The notes beneath the pieces are model-generated. The model did no database searches. It saw nothing but the letters and a program-made list of their open reading frames with translations, and was not told the DNA's origin. From assembly GCA_900313005.1 (NCBI GenBank), contig ONZJ01000002.1:2620996-2684995 (forward strand): a stretch of 64,000 nucleotides of DNA. The letters are read 5' to 3'. This stretch comes from Rhodobacteraceae bacterium EL129 (lineage in GTDB: Bacteria > Pseudomonadota > Alphaproteobacteria > Rhodobacterales > Rhodobacteraceae). Below are positions 46,360 to 55,447 of this stretch, one piece after another (within the stretch, counting starts at the first letter, position 1; every line of letters starts with the position of its first letter). Made by a program: the position numbers and the translations under genes.

Positions 46360-47568
46360 TCACCCGGGCTGCGCCCCGATCATATGCAGATAAAATTGGT
46401 AGAAGGATTCAATGGAGAATTCCATTTCCGCCAGAGGCCCCGGTTGGAAGAAATGCGAGTTCACTCCTTCTTGATTGTGCCGGATGATCCGCTCGTCATC
46501 CTGAGATGTCACATGCCAGAGCCAAGCCACATCTTGCGGATCGTAGTCGCGGCCCTCTTCGGCGTCCTCGTGGACCATCCATACGACCTGAATGTCGGTC
46601 TCCTGCAACCCTCTCGGAACAAACCGGTATCCGACCAGATGATCGGAATAGACTAGGAAATAGTTCAACATGCCCAGTTGCACATCCGTGGCGCCTCCAT
46701 CAAATCCCGTCAGCGCCCCCAGCAAAGGAGCGACAGGCTCGCCTGATTTGCTGCCTGTTTTGTACCCTTCAAACAGGGGGTACCGGCGATAGTAGATATC
46801 GGCACCGGCCGGGTGACCTGCCTCCATGTTCAGACTGACTTCATCTATCGGCAGCCCTGCGGCCCGTGCACGGTCTTGCATGGCGGGCAGCAGCTTCACC
46901 ACATCGGTCGGGTTTTTCAGCGAATGCGAACGGGCATATTCCTGATGCGACGGCGCACAGTGGTAACATTCCATGTAATTCTCAACCGCCAGCTTCCAGT
47001 TGGCCGGTACAGGATAGGATGCCGTGTGCGCCACCTTCATTTGTTCAAAACCAAAGGGGGCGGTTAAAGGTGCGAGCACCTCTAACCCACTATCTAACTC
47101 AGGGGCATCTTTGCTTGCGCAGATCAGTATCATCCCTTGAAAAACGCGCACCTGCGCGGGCAACAACCCCCATTTCGCAGGGTCAAAATCAGCGCCCATC
47201 GCACGGCCACCGCGCAGCTCTCCAGACAGCTCAAACGTCCAGGCGTGGTAGGGGCAAACGAAGGATCGTGCATTGCCCGATTGCTCGACACATACCCGGC
47301 TGCCCCGGTGGCGACAGACATTCATATGGGCGCGCACTTCGCCCTGGCGATCGCGGCAGATGATGACGCTTTCTGTGCCGTAATCGAACAGGAAATAGTC
47401 GCCGGGATTGGGGATCTGACTGACATGACCCACCCATAACCAATTGGCATTCCACACTTTTTCGATATCAAGATCATATACTGCCTGCGATGTATACATT
47501 TCACGCGGCAAGGCGTAGCCGGGCTGATATCCGGCCAAAGCGATGTTGAGATCAGGCAAGTCGCGCAT
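46360..47568 (-). CDS. Rieske-type aromatic-ring-hydroxylating/betaine-demethylating oxygenase alpha subunit
   Basis: 402 aa. The Rieske cluster ligands are in CRHRGSRVC and CPYHAWTF (C-x-H and C-x2-H). The mononuclear iron site is in NWKLAVENYMECYHCAPSH (two His after the N-x-E bridge). The length and pattern resemble GbcA and the stachydrine demethylase Stc2, Rieske monooxygenases that remove an N-methyl group from a betaine as formaldehyde. It ends the two-gene run after the TMADH/StcD-like gene, from which it is 3 bp away. No reductase gene is present, so it must borrow one. Confidence 0.88.
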   Translation of the reverse strand: MRDLPDLNIALAGYQPGYALPREMYTSQAVYDLDIEKVWNANWLWVGHVSQIPNPGDYFLFDYGTESVIICRDRQGEVRAHMNVCRHRGSRVCVEQSGNARSFVCPYHAWTFELSGELRGGRAMGADFDPAKWGLLPAQVRVFQGMILICASKDAPELDSGLEVLAPLTAPFGFEQMKVAHTASYPVPANWKLAVENYMECYHCAPSHQEYARSHSLKNPTDVVKLLPAMQDRARAAGLPIDEVSLNMEAGHPAGADIYYRRYPLFEGYKTGSKSGEPVAPLLGALTGFDGGATDVQLGMLNYFLVYSDHLVGYRFVPRGLQETDIQVVWMVHEDAEEGRDYDPQDVAWLWHVTSQDDERIIRHNQEGVNSHFFQPGPLAEMEFSIESFYQFYLHMIGAQPG

Positions 47569-47571
47569 CGG

Positions 47572-49635
47572 TTATCCCTCGTCTGTCAAAGCGGTGATTT
47601 CACGGCGGAACCATTCGGCGTCCACCTCCGCAGGGTGGCGTTCAAAATTACGAGCGGCCATGTGGCCTGCATACACTGCGTCCGCGATGAAGCCAGGGTT
47701 GGCCGCATCTCCGATCAGTTCCAGCGTGGTCAGGCCTTTGCCTTTGAGCGCATCATAGAGCGCCGTTTCGCGGACCCGTTGGGTGATCAGCACGGCCGAG
47801 GCAATCTCAACCTGTGTCGTGCGTCCGGTGTAGGCGCAGTTCAAAGTCGCCTGCCCGGATTGAATGCCGCCAAACACATGGGTCAGGCGGATATCCACGC
47901 CAAGCTCGATCAACCTGGCCTGCACGCGGTGTTGTTCCAGCGTCAGATGGGTGAAATGCGAGACCATGGTTTCAGGCGTGGCAAAGATCACCTGCTGCCC
48001 GGCTTCGGCCAGTTTTTCGGCCAGTACACCGGCAATATAGCCGTGATCATCATCGTAAATTAGCACCGGTCCTGCGTCCGGCCCCTGCCCCGCCATGATG
48101 TCGCCCGCACTGAACACCGGGACAGACCCGTCTATTTCAGGCGCTGAGCGCTGCGTGGCGCGTCCAATGCCATCTTTGCGCCAATGGGTGCCTGTGGCGA
48201 CAAAGACGTTGGGGATATCCAGCTCCAACACGTCTTCGGCAGTCAACGCGCTTTCCATGAAAAGCCGCGCATTGGCCCGCTGTTGCAGGTCATTCATGCG
48301 GTAGTCCACCACCCGCTTCCACGCGCCCAGTCCTGGCATGGCGCTCTCGGCTATGACACGCCCGCCGACCTCGGCACCGGCTTCGGCCAAGGTCACCTCA
48401 TACCCGCGCCGGGCCATTTGCATGGCACATTCCAACCCCGCAGGGCCCGCGCCAACAATTAGAACCTCGGCCTCGGATTTCTTCGGTAAGATTTTCTCTG
48501 GATGCCATCCCCTCCGCCATTCCTCGCCCATGGTTGGGTTCTGGGTGCAGCGGATCGGCACCTGTTGACTGTCGGCAGAGACACAGATGTTACACCCGAT
48601 ACATTCACGTATTTCTTCGATCCGGCCCTCTTCGATTTTTTTCGGCAAGAACGGATCGGCAATGGACGGGCGTGCGGCGCCAATGAAATCAACGATGCCT
48701 TTGTTGACCATCGACACCATCATGTCGGGCGAGGTCAGACGCCCTACAGCGACAACAGGTTTGGTCGTGACCTGTTTCACAAAGGAAATATAGTCGTTCT
48801 GATAGCCATCCTGCGGCTGGAACCGCGTGGTCATGGAATCGTTGGCCCATTCGCAGACGTTCACGTCCCACAGGTCTGGCAGTTCGGCCAGCAGCTCGAC
48901 CACGGCACGGCCTTCTTCGGCCGCCTGCATCCCATCCCTGCCCAGCATTTCGTCCACCGCAAATCGGAAAGCCACAGCGCAGGTATCACCCACGGCCTCG
49001 CGGGTGTCTTCCAGCAGTTCACGTGTCAAACGCACGCGATTTTCCAGGCTGCCGCCGTATTCGTCCGAGCGGTCGTTCATGTGCGGCAGCATGAAGTGCT
49101 GTGCCACGGTCATGTTGTGGCCAGCATAGACATAGATCACGTCAAACCCTGCATCCCGCGCGCGGATGGCCGCATCACGGTGCCAACGGCGCAGGTTGCG
49201 CAGGTCTTGCTTGTCCATCGTGCGGGCTTGCTTGGGCAGGCTGCCATCCACAGACATCTCGCCTGGCGCCAGCATCGGTGCGCGGCTAAGCAGGTTTTGC
49301 GAGTGGTTGCCGTTGTGGACCAATTCGACCGCCGCCAAAGACCCGTGTTCATGCACCGCATCGGTCATCAGCCGCAGGCCCGGAATATCCCGCGCATCCC
49401 AGAGCCGCCCTTCGGCAAAGGGCGACAGATCAGAGGTGGGGTGAATTTCCGTCTCTTGATTGGAGACAACACCCCAACCGCCTTCAGCTTTAATCCCGCG
49501 CATTGCTGCTTCGGCTCGAGGGCGCACATATCCCATGCCATCACAATGCGGCACCTGATAGAACCGATTGGGCGCGGTCACAGGGCCTATTTTTACAGAT
49601 TCAAATAGGACCGAGTAACGATTGTCATCAGGCAT
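47572..49635 (-). CDS. TMADH/StcD-like FMN/4Fe-4S N-demethylase
   Basis: 687 aa from the ATG at 49635. The order is an old-yellow-enzyme barrel, a 4Fe-4S site and FAD/ADP-binding domains, as in trimethylamine dehydrogenase. NRFYQVPHC keeps the cysteine (C31) that binds FMN covalently in TMADH; ECIGCNICVSA and IRCTQNPTMGEEWRRGWHPE give the cluster ligands and bowl tryptophan. By recalled alignment, the TMADH Tyr60 position is Glu here, so the substrate is probably not trimethylamine; N-methylproline-type demethylation (StcD) is more likely. It pairs with the Rieske gene, and a TetR regulator diverges from it. Confidence 0.87.
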   Translation of the reverse strand: MPDDNRYSVLFESVKIGPVTAPNRFYQVPHCDGMGYVRPRAEAAMRGIKAEGGWGVVSNQETEIHPTSDLSPFAEGRLWDARDIPGLRLMTDAVHEHGSLAAVELVHNGNHSQNLLSRAPMLAPGEMSVDGSLPKQARTMDKQDLRNLRRWHRDAAIRARDAGFDVIYVYAGHNMTVAQHFMLPHMNDRSDEYGGSLENRVRLTRELLEDTREAVGDTCAVAFRFAVDEMLGRDGMQAAEEGRAVVELLAELPDLWDVNVCEWANDSMTTRFQPQDGYQNDYISFVKQVTTKPVVAVGRLTSPDMMVSMVNKGIVDFIGAARPSIADPFLPKKIEEGRIEEIRECIGCNICVSADSQQVPIRCTQNPTMGEEWRRGWHPEKILPKKSEAEVLIVGAGPAGLECAMQMARRGYEVTLAEAGAEVGGRVIAESAMPGLGAWKRVVDYRMNDLQQRANARLFMESALTAEDVLELDIPNVFVATGTHWRKDGIGRATQRSAPEIDGSVPVFSAGDIMAGQGPDAGPVLIYDDDHGYIAGVLAEKLAEAGQQVIFATPETMVSHFTHLTLEQHRVQARLIELGVDIRLTHVFGGIQSGQATLNCAYTGRTTQVEIASAVLITQRVRETALYDALKGKGLTTLELIGDAANPGFIADAVYAGHMAARNFERHPAEVDAEWFRREITALTDEG

Positions 49636-49678
49636 GAAAGATCCCTTTTCTGGAGAGCGGCGGCTGTCTTGAACACGC

Positions 49679-49700
49679 TTAATGGACAAGCGTCCATTAA
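49679..49700. promoter_or_regulatory. TetR operator
   Basis: Perfect palindrome with 9-bp arms TTAATGGAC (49679-49687) and GTCCATTAA (49692-49700) and a 4-base spacer AAGC. It sits between the divergent demethylase and TetR genes, 43 bases before the demethylase start codon. Confidence 0.75.
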
Positions 49701-49760
49701 ATATTGCATAGGAGCCAGCCTTATGTCAATCTCGTCGCAAAGGCGTCAAAGGACAAATCC

Positions 49761-50414
49761 GTGACCGATGAGACCGACCCCCAATCTGACAGCAAACCCT
49801 CCCGGCGTGACCCCGAAGGGCATCGCCAAGCCCTGATCACAGCCACGCTTGATCTGGTAGCGGAACGGGGCGTTCCGGACACCACGGTCAGCCGCATCAT
49901 CGAACGCGCTGGCCTGTCACGCGGTATGATCCACCTGCATTTCAAATGTAAGGAGGGTCTGCTGATTGCCGCGGCCCGGCATTTCAGCGAAAGCTATGCC
50001 ACTGAGGTTGAAACCCAGCTGGTCGAGGCAGGGTCCTCGCCCGCCGAGATCATCGTCGCCGCTGTACGGGCAGATCTCAGCGAACGCGTATTGAACCCGC
50101 GCACCGCAAGGCTGTGGCACGGATTTCGCGGTATCACCAACCCTGACCCCGAGATCGCCGCCTGCTGTGGCACCCGAGGGGGGTTGGTCAAGGAAACAAT
50201 CGAAGCCGCTTTCCTTAACCTGGCCACGACAGAGGGGCAGTCGAACCCCGAGCGTTTGGCGCGGGATGCAACCTTTGGCACCATGGCATTGCTTGAGGGG
50301 ATGTGTGCGGATTATCTGGCCAATATGCAGACGTTTTCCCGCAGTGATGCAGAACGGGTCATCCTGCGGTTCATTACCGGCTTGTTTCCCAGGCATTTTT
50401 CACCCAAGGCTTAG
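49761..50414 (+). CDS. TetR-family regulator, BetI-like
   Basis: 217 aa from the GTG at 49761, which has AAGGA upstream; a TTG start at 49704 is possible but overlaps the operator region. The helix-turn-helix has TVSRIIERAGLSRGMIHLHF and FKCKEGLLIAAARHF. The ligand domain resembles BetI. The perfect palindrome in front supports autoregulation and control of the TMADH-like/Rieske operon. Its end overlaps the convergent LysR gene by 4 bases. Confidence 0.9.
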   Translation: MTDETDPQSDSKPSRRDPEGHRQALITATLDLVAERGVPDTTVSRIIERAGLSRGMIHLHFKCKEGLLIAAARHFSESYATEVETQLVEAGSSPAEIIVAAVRADLSERVLNPRTARLWHGFRGITNPDPEIAACCGTRGGLVKETIEAAFLNLATTEGQSNPERLARDATFGTMALLEGMCADYLANMQTFSRSDAERVILRFITGLFPRHFSPKA

Positions 50415-51325
50415 ATTTTGGACGGGATCGACGTGCGCGCCTGCAAGAGGGCCCAGAATTTCTCAAGCGTAGGTTTGAGGTTTTCAGTTCCACGGTAAAG
50501 CCGGATTTCCAATTCAGTTGTCATCGTCTCGTCGACCACCACCAATTGCCCGGCGTCCAACTCTTCCTGACACAAGCGGCGCGGCAGCCAACCCATGCCA
50601 AACCCTTCGAGGATCATCGCTTTGACGCTGATCGCCAACGCGTTCTGGTTCACGGTGAAGATATTGGCCTTGCCCATTTGCTGGTGCAGTAGCCCGTCCT
50701 GCACCGACCGTAGCGCCGAGGCCGATCCGTAAGAGAGCAACGGCACCTGCTTGCGCTTATCGCCGGTCAGAACATAATCCGTTCCCGGCCGGGCAACAGG
50801 CACGAAATGATCACGCGTCAAAGTCACGTAATCACAGGTCGACACTTCCAATGGTGCCAGAAAATCCATTGAGGGGTGCCAATAGGTCAGGATCACATCG
50901 CAATAGCGTTGCTGCAAGGCGCTGACGAACTGGTCCGCGCCCCAAGAGGTGGAATTGAGATCAATATCCAAGCCACATTCTTCCACCAAAGGCGCGATGT
51001 GGGTTTTGTATTGCGTCAGATAGAGCGATTCAGAAGTGGCAAAGCGCAGCACGTTTTCACCGGCCGCATCAATCTTTTGGCACCGTTCTAACGTTTCCTG
51101 ATAGGTGCGCAGCATAAGGCGGGCCTGGCTCAGAAACACCTCGCCCGCAGGTGTCAGGGACAAGGGCAAGGTCTGGCGATTGATCAGCCGCACGCCAATA
51201 TCATCCTCCAATGCCCGGATACGGCGTGAGAAGGCCGGCTGGGACACATTGCGCTCTTCCGCAGCCCGCGAGAAGTTCTTCTGCGTGACCAATGCCTCAA
51301 AATCTCGGAGCCAGATGATGTCCAA
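50411..51325 (-). CDS. LysR-family transcriptional regulator
   Basis: 304 aa. The DNA-binding part has WLRDFEALVTQKNFSRAAEE and SQPAFSRRIRALEDDIGVRL; the effector domain follows. It is 33 bp after the last dpp-type ATPase gene on the same strand, so it may be the final gene of that transporter operon or have its own promoter in that gap. Confidence 0.9.
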   Translation of the reverse strand: MDIIWLRDFEALVTQKNFSRAAEERNVSQPAFSRRIRALEDDIGVRLINRQTLPLSLTPAGEVFLSQARLMLRTYQETLERCQKIDAAGENVLRFATSESLYLTQYKTHIAPLVEECGLDIDLNSTSWGADQFVSALQQRYCDVILTYWHPSMDFLAPLEVSTCDYVTLTRDHFVPVARPGTDYVLTGDKRKQVPLLSYGSASALRSVQDGLLHQQMGKANIFTVNQNALAISVKAMILEGFGMGWLPRRLCQEELDAGQLVVVDETMTTELEIRLYRGTENLKPTLEKFWALLQARTSIPSKI

Positions 51326-51358
51326 ACTATGCGTTCCCGATTCCTGATCCGGTGCGGT

Positions 51359-52390
51359 TTACTGGTCCAGTCGCCCCTCTTCAACCGCATGACACGCAAC
51401 GATACTACCATCAGGCTGATGGACGGGCTGGGGCTGTTCCTGGCCGCATCGTGCGTCAGAGTATGAACAACGCGAGGCAAAAGGACAACCTTTTGGCATG
51501 TTTATGGGCGTTGGGATCTCGCCTTTGAGGCGAATGTGATCGGGTTTGTCGTCCGAGAGCTGCGGCACTGCCGATAGCAAAGCCTTGGTGTAGGGGTGTT
51601 TGGGGTTCTCAAATAGGGTCGCGGTTTCAGCCACTTCGCAGACCGTCCCAAGGTACAGGACCACCACCCGTGTGCCGAAATGCTGTACCACACTCAAATC
51701 GTGGGTGATGAACAGATAGGTCAGTCCACGCTCTTCCTTGGCCTCCAGCATCAGATTCAGCACCTGCGCCTGAATGGACACATCGAGCGCGCTGATCGGC
51801 TCATCCGCGATCACATACTCAGGGTCTACGGTCAGGGCGCGGGCGATGGCAATCCGCTGGCGTTGGCCACCGGAAAATTCATGCGGATAGCGCGCGGCCC
51901 AACTGGGATCAACACCCACAGATTTCATCACCTCGAACACCCGGTCTGTCACTTCAGATCCCGACATGGACGGGTTGTGAAACTTCACCGGCTCTTCCAA
52001 CGCTTGCTTGATGGTCATGCGAGGGTTGAGCGAGGCATAGGGGTTCTGAAAGATCATCTGCATCTTCTTGCGCAGTGGCATCATCTCGTGCCGTGAGCGG
52101 TTGTCGATGCGTTCCCCCTCGTAATGGATTTCGCCTGTGGTCGGCGTCAGCAAACCCGCAACCAGTCGCGCCACAGTGGACTTGCCGCAGCCGCTTTCCC
52201 CCACGACGCACAGCGCTTCGCCACGCTGCGAGGCAATCGAGACGTTGTTGACCGCGTGGACCGACCGTTTTTCGCGGGTGATCTTGCCTCCCTTGAACTT
52301 GATCGTTTCCAGAAAGCTCTTGTCGAGATCGAACTGCTTTGACAGGTTGCGGATTTCGAGCAGAGGCGTTGTTGCGGGCGCATCCTTCAT
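51359..52390 (-). CDS. Peptide-type ABC transporter ATP-binding protein (DppF/OppF-like)
   Basis: 343 aa. Walker A GESGCGKS, signature FSGGQRQRIAIA and Walker B YVIADEPISALD are intact. The C-terminal oligopeptide/dipeptide transporter domain holds four cysteines including GCPFASRCSYSDARC. An insertion around residues 25-35 is common in OppF of this group. Its start overlaps the stop of the other ATPase gene (ATGA). It couples ATP use to transport by the permease pair upstream. Confidence 0.95.
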   Translation of the reverse strand: MKDAPATTPLLEIRNLSKQFDLDKSFLETIKFKGGKITREKRSVHAVNNVSIASQRGEALCVVGESGCGKSTVARLVAGLLTPTTGEIHYEGERIDNRSRHEMMPLRKKMQMIFQNPYASLNPRMTIKQALEEPVKFHNPSMSGSEVTDRVFEVMKSVGVDPSWAARYPHEFSGGQRQRIAIARALTVDPEYVIADEPISALDVSIQAQVLNLMLEAKEERGLTYLFITHDLSVVQHFGTRVVVLYLGTVCEVAETATLFENPKHPYTKALLSAVPQLSDDKPDHIRLKGEIPTPINMPKGCPFASRCSYSDARCGQEQPQPVHQPDGSIVACHAVEEGRLDQ

Positions 52391-53379
52391 GCCGTGGCCT
52401 CCTCAACGGTGTCATTGTGTAGGCGGTTCACCTCGTGGCAGGCGACTTCGACGGGACCGTATTGGACCACTTCCGGCAAAACAGTGCGGCATAGATCCGT
52501 GGCAAAGTTGCAGCGCGGCGCAAAAGGGCAGCCAGGTGGAATGGCCGTGAGTGATGGCATATTGCCCGGGATTTGCTTGAGCCGTTGCCCCGGAGGGGTT
52601 TGCTGCGGAAGGGCATTAATAAGCCCTTGGGTATAGGGGTGTTGCGGGTCGTTGATAATCTCGCGGGTGCGACCCGCCTCGATGATGCGGCCAGCGTACA
52701 TCACCAAAGTGCGTTCGGTCATCTGGCTGACGACGCCCAAATCGTGGGTGATTAGGATCAACCCCACCTTATTGGAATGACACAGCTCCAAGAGAAGCTC
52801 CATGATGTCGGCTTGAATGGTCACATCCAGCGCCGTTGTGGGTTCATCCGCGATGATCAGCTTGGGGTCCAAGAGCAGCGCCATGGCAATGATAATCCGC
52901 TGGCGCATCCCGCCCGACAGCTCGTGAGGATATTGATCCAGACGGTCTTCCGGCGACGGGATATAGACCTCGCGCAGTTTCAGGATGGCGATCTGTGTCG
53001 CCTCTTCTTTGCTCAGCCTGCGGTGGGCGTACAAAGTCTCCAGCATCTGCTGACCGATCGTCAGAACCGGGTTCAGCGTAACCATGGGGTCCTGAAAGAT
53101 CATCGCCATGTGGTTGCCACGAATATCGCGCATCTCGGCGTCACCAAGCCCGGTGATATCACGCCCATCAAAGGTGATTGACCCGCCCGAGATAAATCCG
53201 GGACGGCTGAGCAGGTTCATCAAGGCAAAGCCGGTGATGGATTTACCAGCGCCAGATTCCCCTACGATGCCCAGACGTTCGCCTTTCCCCAGTTCAAACG
53301 AGATGTTGCGCAGGGCGGTGACGGTTTGGTCGCGCATGGCGAACTGAACAGAGAGGTCGCGGACAGAAAGCAGGCTCAT
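52387..53379 (-). CDS. Peptide-type ABC transporter ATP-binding protein (DppD/OppD-like)
   Basis: 330 aa. Walker A GESGAGKS, signature [12 protein letters not shown] and Walker [13 protein letters not shown] are present. The C-terminal oligopeptide domain has [15 protein letters not shown]. It starts 5 bp after the DppC-like permease gene and overlaps the DppF-like gene. Together they form the ATPase heterodimer of the importer. Confidence 0.95.
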   Translation of the reverse strand: MSLLSVRDLSVQFAMRDQTVTALRNISFELGKGERLGIVGESGAGKSITGFALMNLLSRPGFISGGSITFDGRDITGLGDAEMRDIRGNHMAMIFQDPMVTLNPVLTIGQQMLETLYAHRRLSKEEATQIAILKLREVYIPSPEDRLDQYPHELSGGMRQRIIIAMALLLDPKLIIADEPTTALDVTIQADIMELLLELCHSNKVGLILITHDLGVVSQMTERTLVMYAGRIIEAGRTREIINDPQHPYTQGLINALPQQTPPGQRLKQIPGNMPSLTAIPPGCPFAPRCNFATDLCRTVLPEVVQYGPVEVACHEVNRLHNDTVEEATA

Positions 53380-53384
53380 ATCAC

Positions 53385-54326
53385 TTACCCCTTATACAGT
53401 TTCGGGTTCAGGACATCGCGCATCCAGTCGCCCAAAAGGTTGATCACCAGCACCAAGACCACCAGTACCACACCGGGGATCACGGTGATCCACCAACTGC
53501 CCGAAAAGATGTAGTCAAATCCGGATGAGATCAGCGAGCCAAGCGACGGCTGGCTGGGCGGCATGCCAAGACCGAGGAAGCTGAGTGACGCCTCGGAAAT
53601 GATCGCATTAGCAACCTGCACGGTCGAAATCACGAAAATGGGCGACAGCGAATTGGGCAGGATATGCCGCACCATAATGCGCCCCGGGCCGAAGCCCAGA
53701 ACACGGGCACTGTCGACATACTCTTTCTTCTTTTCAGCCAGCACTGTGGCCCGCACGGTGCGCGCATATTGCGGCCATTCGGCAATACCGATCACCGCAA
53801 TCAGGAAATAGATGGCATATTGGTTGAAGGTCTCGGATCCGAACATCGCTTGCGTGACCGCCAAAAAGATGATGGCAACCATCAGCGTGGAAAACGACAG
53901 CTGGATATCAGCCATGCGCATCAGCAAGTTATCAATCCGCCCGCCGACATAGCCCGCGATCAGACCGATTGAGATGCCCAGAAACGCCTGCAAAGCTACT
54001 GCACACAACCCAATCAGCAAGCTCAGACGCGTGCCATAGAGGATCGTCGACCACAGGTCCCTGCCCTGATCATCCGTACCAAACATGAATTGCGTATCAG
54101 ACCCGTCAATCCACACCGGCGGATACTCGGAATTCATGATGTCGATCTGGTTGGGATCATAGGGATCAAACGGCGCAATCAACGGCGCGAACACAGCCAT
54201 GATTACGATCACAGCAAAGATCAGGAAGGACACCATCGCCACCGGATTCTTGCGGAAGCTATAGGCCATGTTCGACTGCCAGATGCGATTCATCCGCGAA
54301 GGCTGATTGGTGGTCATAGAGCTCAT
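53385..54326 (-). CDS. Peptide-type ABC transporter permease (DppC/OppC-like)
   Basis: 313 aa. It has an N-terminal OppC-type cytoplasmic segment, then six membrane helices (first at VAMVSFLIFAVIVIMAVFAP). The coupling loop reads YVDSARVLGFGPGRIMVRHI. It overlaps the end of the DppB-like gene by 4 bases. It forms the transmembrane channel with DppB. Confidence 0.94.
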   Translation of the reverse strand: MSSMTTNQPSRMNRIWQSNMAYSFRKNPVAMVSFLIFAVIVIMAVFAPLIAPFDPYDPNQIDIMNSEYPPVWIDGSDTQFMFGTDDQGRDLWSTILYGTRLSLLIGLCAVALQAFLGISIGLIAGYVGGRIDNLLMRMADIQLSFSTLMVAIIFLAVTQAMFGSETFNQYAIYFLIAVIGIAEWPQYARTVRATVLAEKKKEYVDSARVLGFGPGRIMVRHILPNSLSPIFVISTVQVANAIISEASLSFLGLGMPPSQPSLGSLISSGFDYIFSGSWWITVIPGVVLVVLVLVINLLGDWMRDVLNPKLYKG

Positions 54327-55303
54327 GCGCCCATCCTCGCCAGATTAACAGTCGGATTCACAAGGCCGTAGATCAGATCAACGATGGTGTTGGTCACCAC
54401 AAAGATGAAGCCCACAACGATCAGATAGGCCACGATCAGGGGCGTATCGACACGGTTCACGGCCTCGAGGAACATGAAGCCCATGCCAGGCCATTGAAAC
54501 ACAGTTTCGGTCAGGATGGTGTAGGCCACCATGGTGCCGATCTGCACACCACCCACGGTGATGACAGGCAGTAAAGTGTTTTTCAAAGCATGCAGGAAGT
54601 AAATCCGTCGCGGATTGATGCCCTTGGCGCGGGCGTATTTCACATACTCCGATTGCAGGACTTCCATCATCTCGGCCCGGATCAGGCGAATGAACAGCGG
54701 CAGCATGATAGACGCCAGGGCAATGGACGGCAGGAAGATGTGGGTCAACCCGTCCCAACTGGCAAAGTTGGTGTTCCAATAGCCGAACACATGCACCACA
54801 TCGCCGCGCCCATAGGCCGGGAACCAGCCATACCCTACCGAGAAGACATAAATCATCAGGATCGCGGTCAGAAAGACCGGAATGGATATACCGACAATCG
54901 ACAACCCCATGATGATCTTGGACAGGATCGTGTTGGGCTTGATCGCTGTATAAACACCCAGTGGCACCGACAGGCCCACGATGATGATGGTGGCACCAAG
55001 GACCAGCTCCAGCGTGGCGGGTAATTTCTTGAGGATCACGTCAAGTGCGGGTTCCTTGAAGAAATACGAGGTGCCCAGGTCACCCTGCAATGCATTGCCC
55101 AGAAAACGGATGTATTGGGTAAAGAAACTGTCGTTCAGGCCCAATTCATCGCGCAGTTGCTGGCGGACTTCCTCGGACACAGATTGACCAACCAACTCGC
55201 GCAGCGGGTCTCCCAGATTGTCCTGAATGGCGAATCCCACCAGCGAGATGACCAGCATCACCGCAATGGCCTGAAACAGTCGTTTTACCAGATAGGCGAG
55301 CAT
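54323..55303 (-). CDS. Peptide-type ABC transporter permease (DppB/OppB-like)
   Basis: 326 aa. It starts with MLAYLVKRLFQAIAVMLVIS and has six membrane helices and the coupling loop YVKYARAKGINPRRIYFLHA. The extra N-terminal periplasmic loop after helix one (about residues 30-90) is typical of DppB. It lies 145 bp downstream of the binding-protein gene, with a terminator-like hairpin between. Confidence 0.94.
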   Translation of the reverse strand: MLAYLVKRLFQAIAVMLVISLVGFAIQDNLGDPLRELVGQSVSEEVRQQLRDELGLNDSFFTQYIRFLGNALQGDLGTSYFFKEPALDVILKKLPATLELVLGATIIIVGLSVPLGVYTAIKPNTILSKIIMGLSIVGISIPVFLTAILMIYVFSVGYGWFPAYGRGDVVHVFGYWNTNFASWDGLTHIFLPSIALASIMLPLFIRLIRAEMMEVLQSEYVKYARAKGINPRRIYFLHALKNTLLPVITVGGVQIGTMVAYTILTETVFQWPGMGFMFLEAVNRVDTPLIVAYLIVVGFIFVVTNTIVDLIYGLVNPTVNLARMGA

Positions 55304-55404
55304 GAACCTTCTACCTTGCTAGATCGCTTGTTGATGATCACACCCGTCGGTACCGCTGACAAGCAGCGCCGCATGTCCATGAAAAAGCGATTGGGTGGCG
55401 GGGT

Positions 55405-55432
55405 AAAAGGGGCAGGCCCGAAGGCCCGCCCC
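55405..55432 (-). terminator. Intrinsic terminator/attenuator after the binding-protein gene
   Basis: On the minus strand GGGGCGGGCC, tetraloop TTCG, GGCCTGCCCC (55432-55409; one G-T pair), directly followed by TTTT (55408-55405). It ends the binding-protein transcript 15 bases after its stop and before the permease genes, so the permeases are made at a lower level or from read-through. Confidence 0.8.
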
Positions 55433-55447
55433 GAATGTTAGCTTGGC

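Noticed and set aside
48502..49608. 368-codon open frame on the plus strand
   Set aside because: Antisense shadow of the TMADH-like gene.
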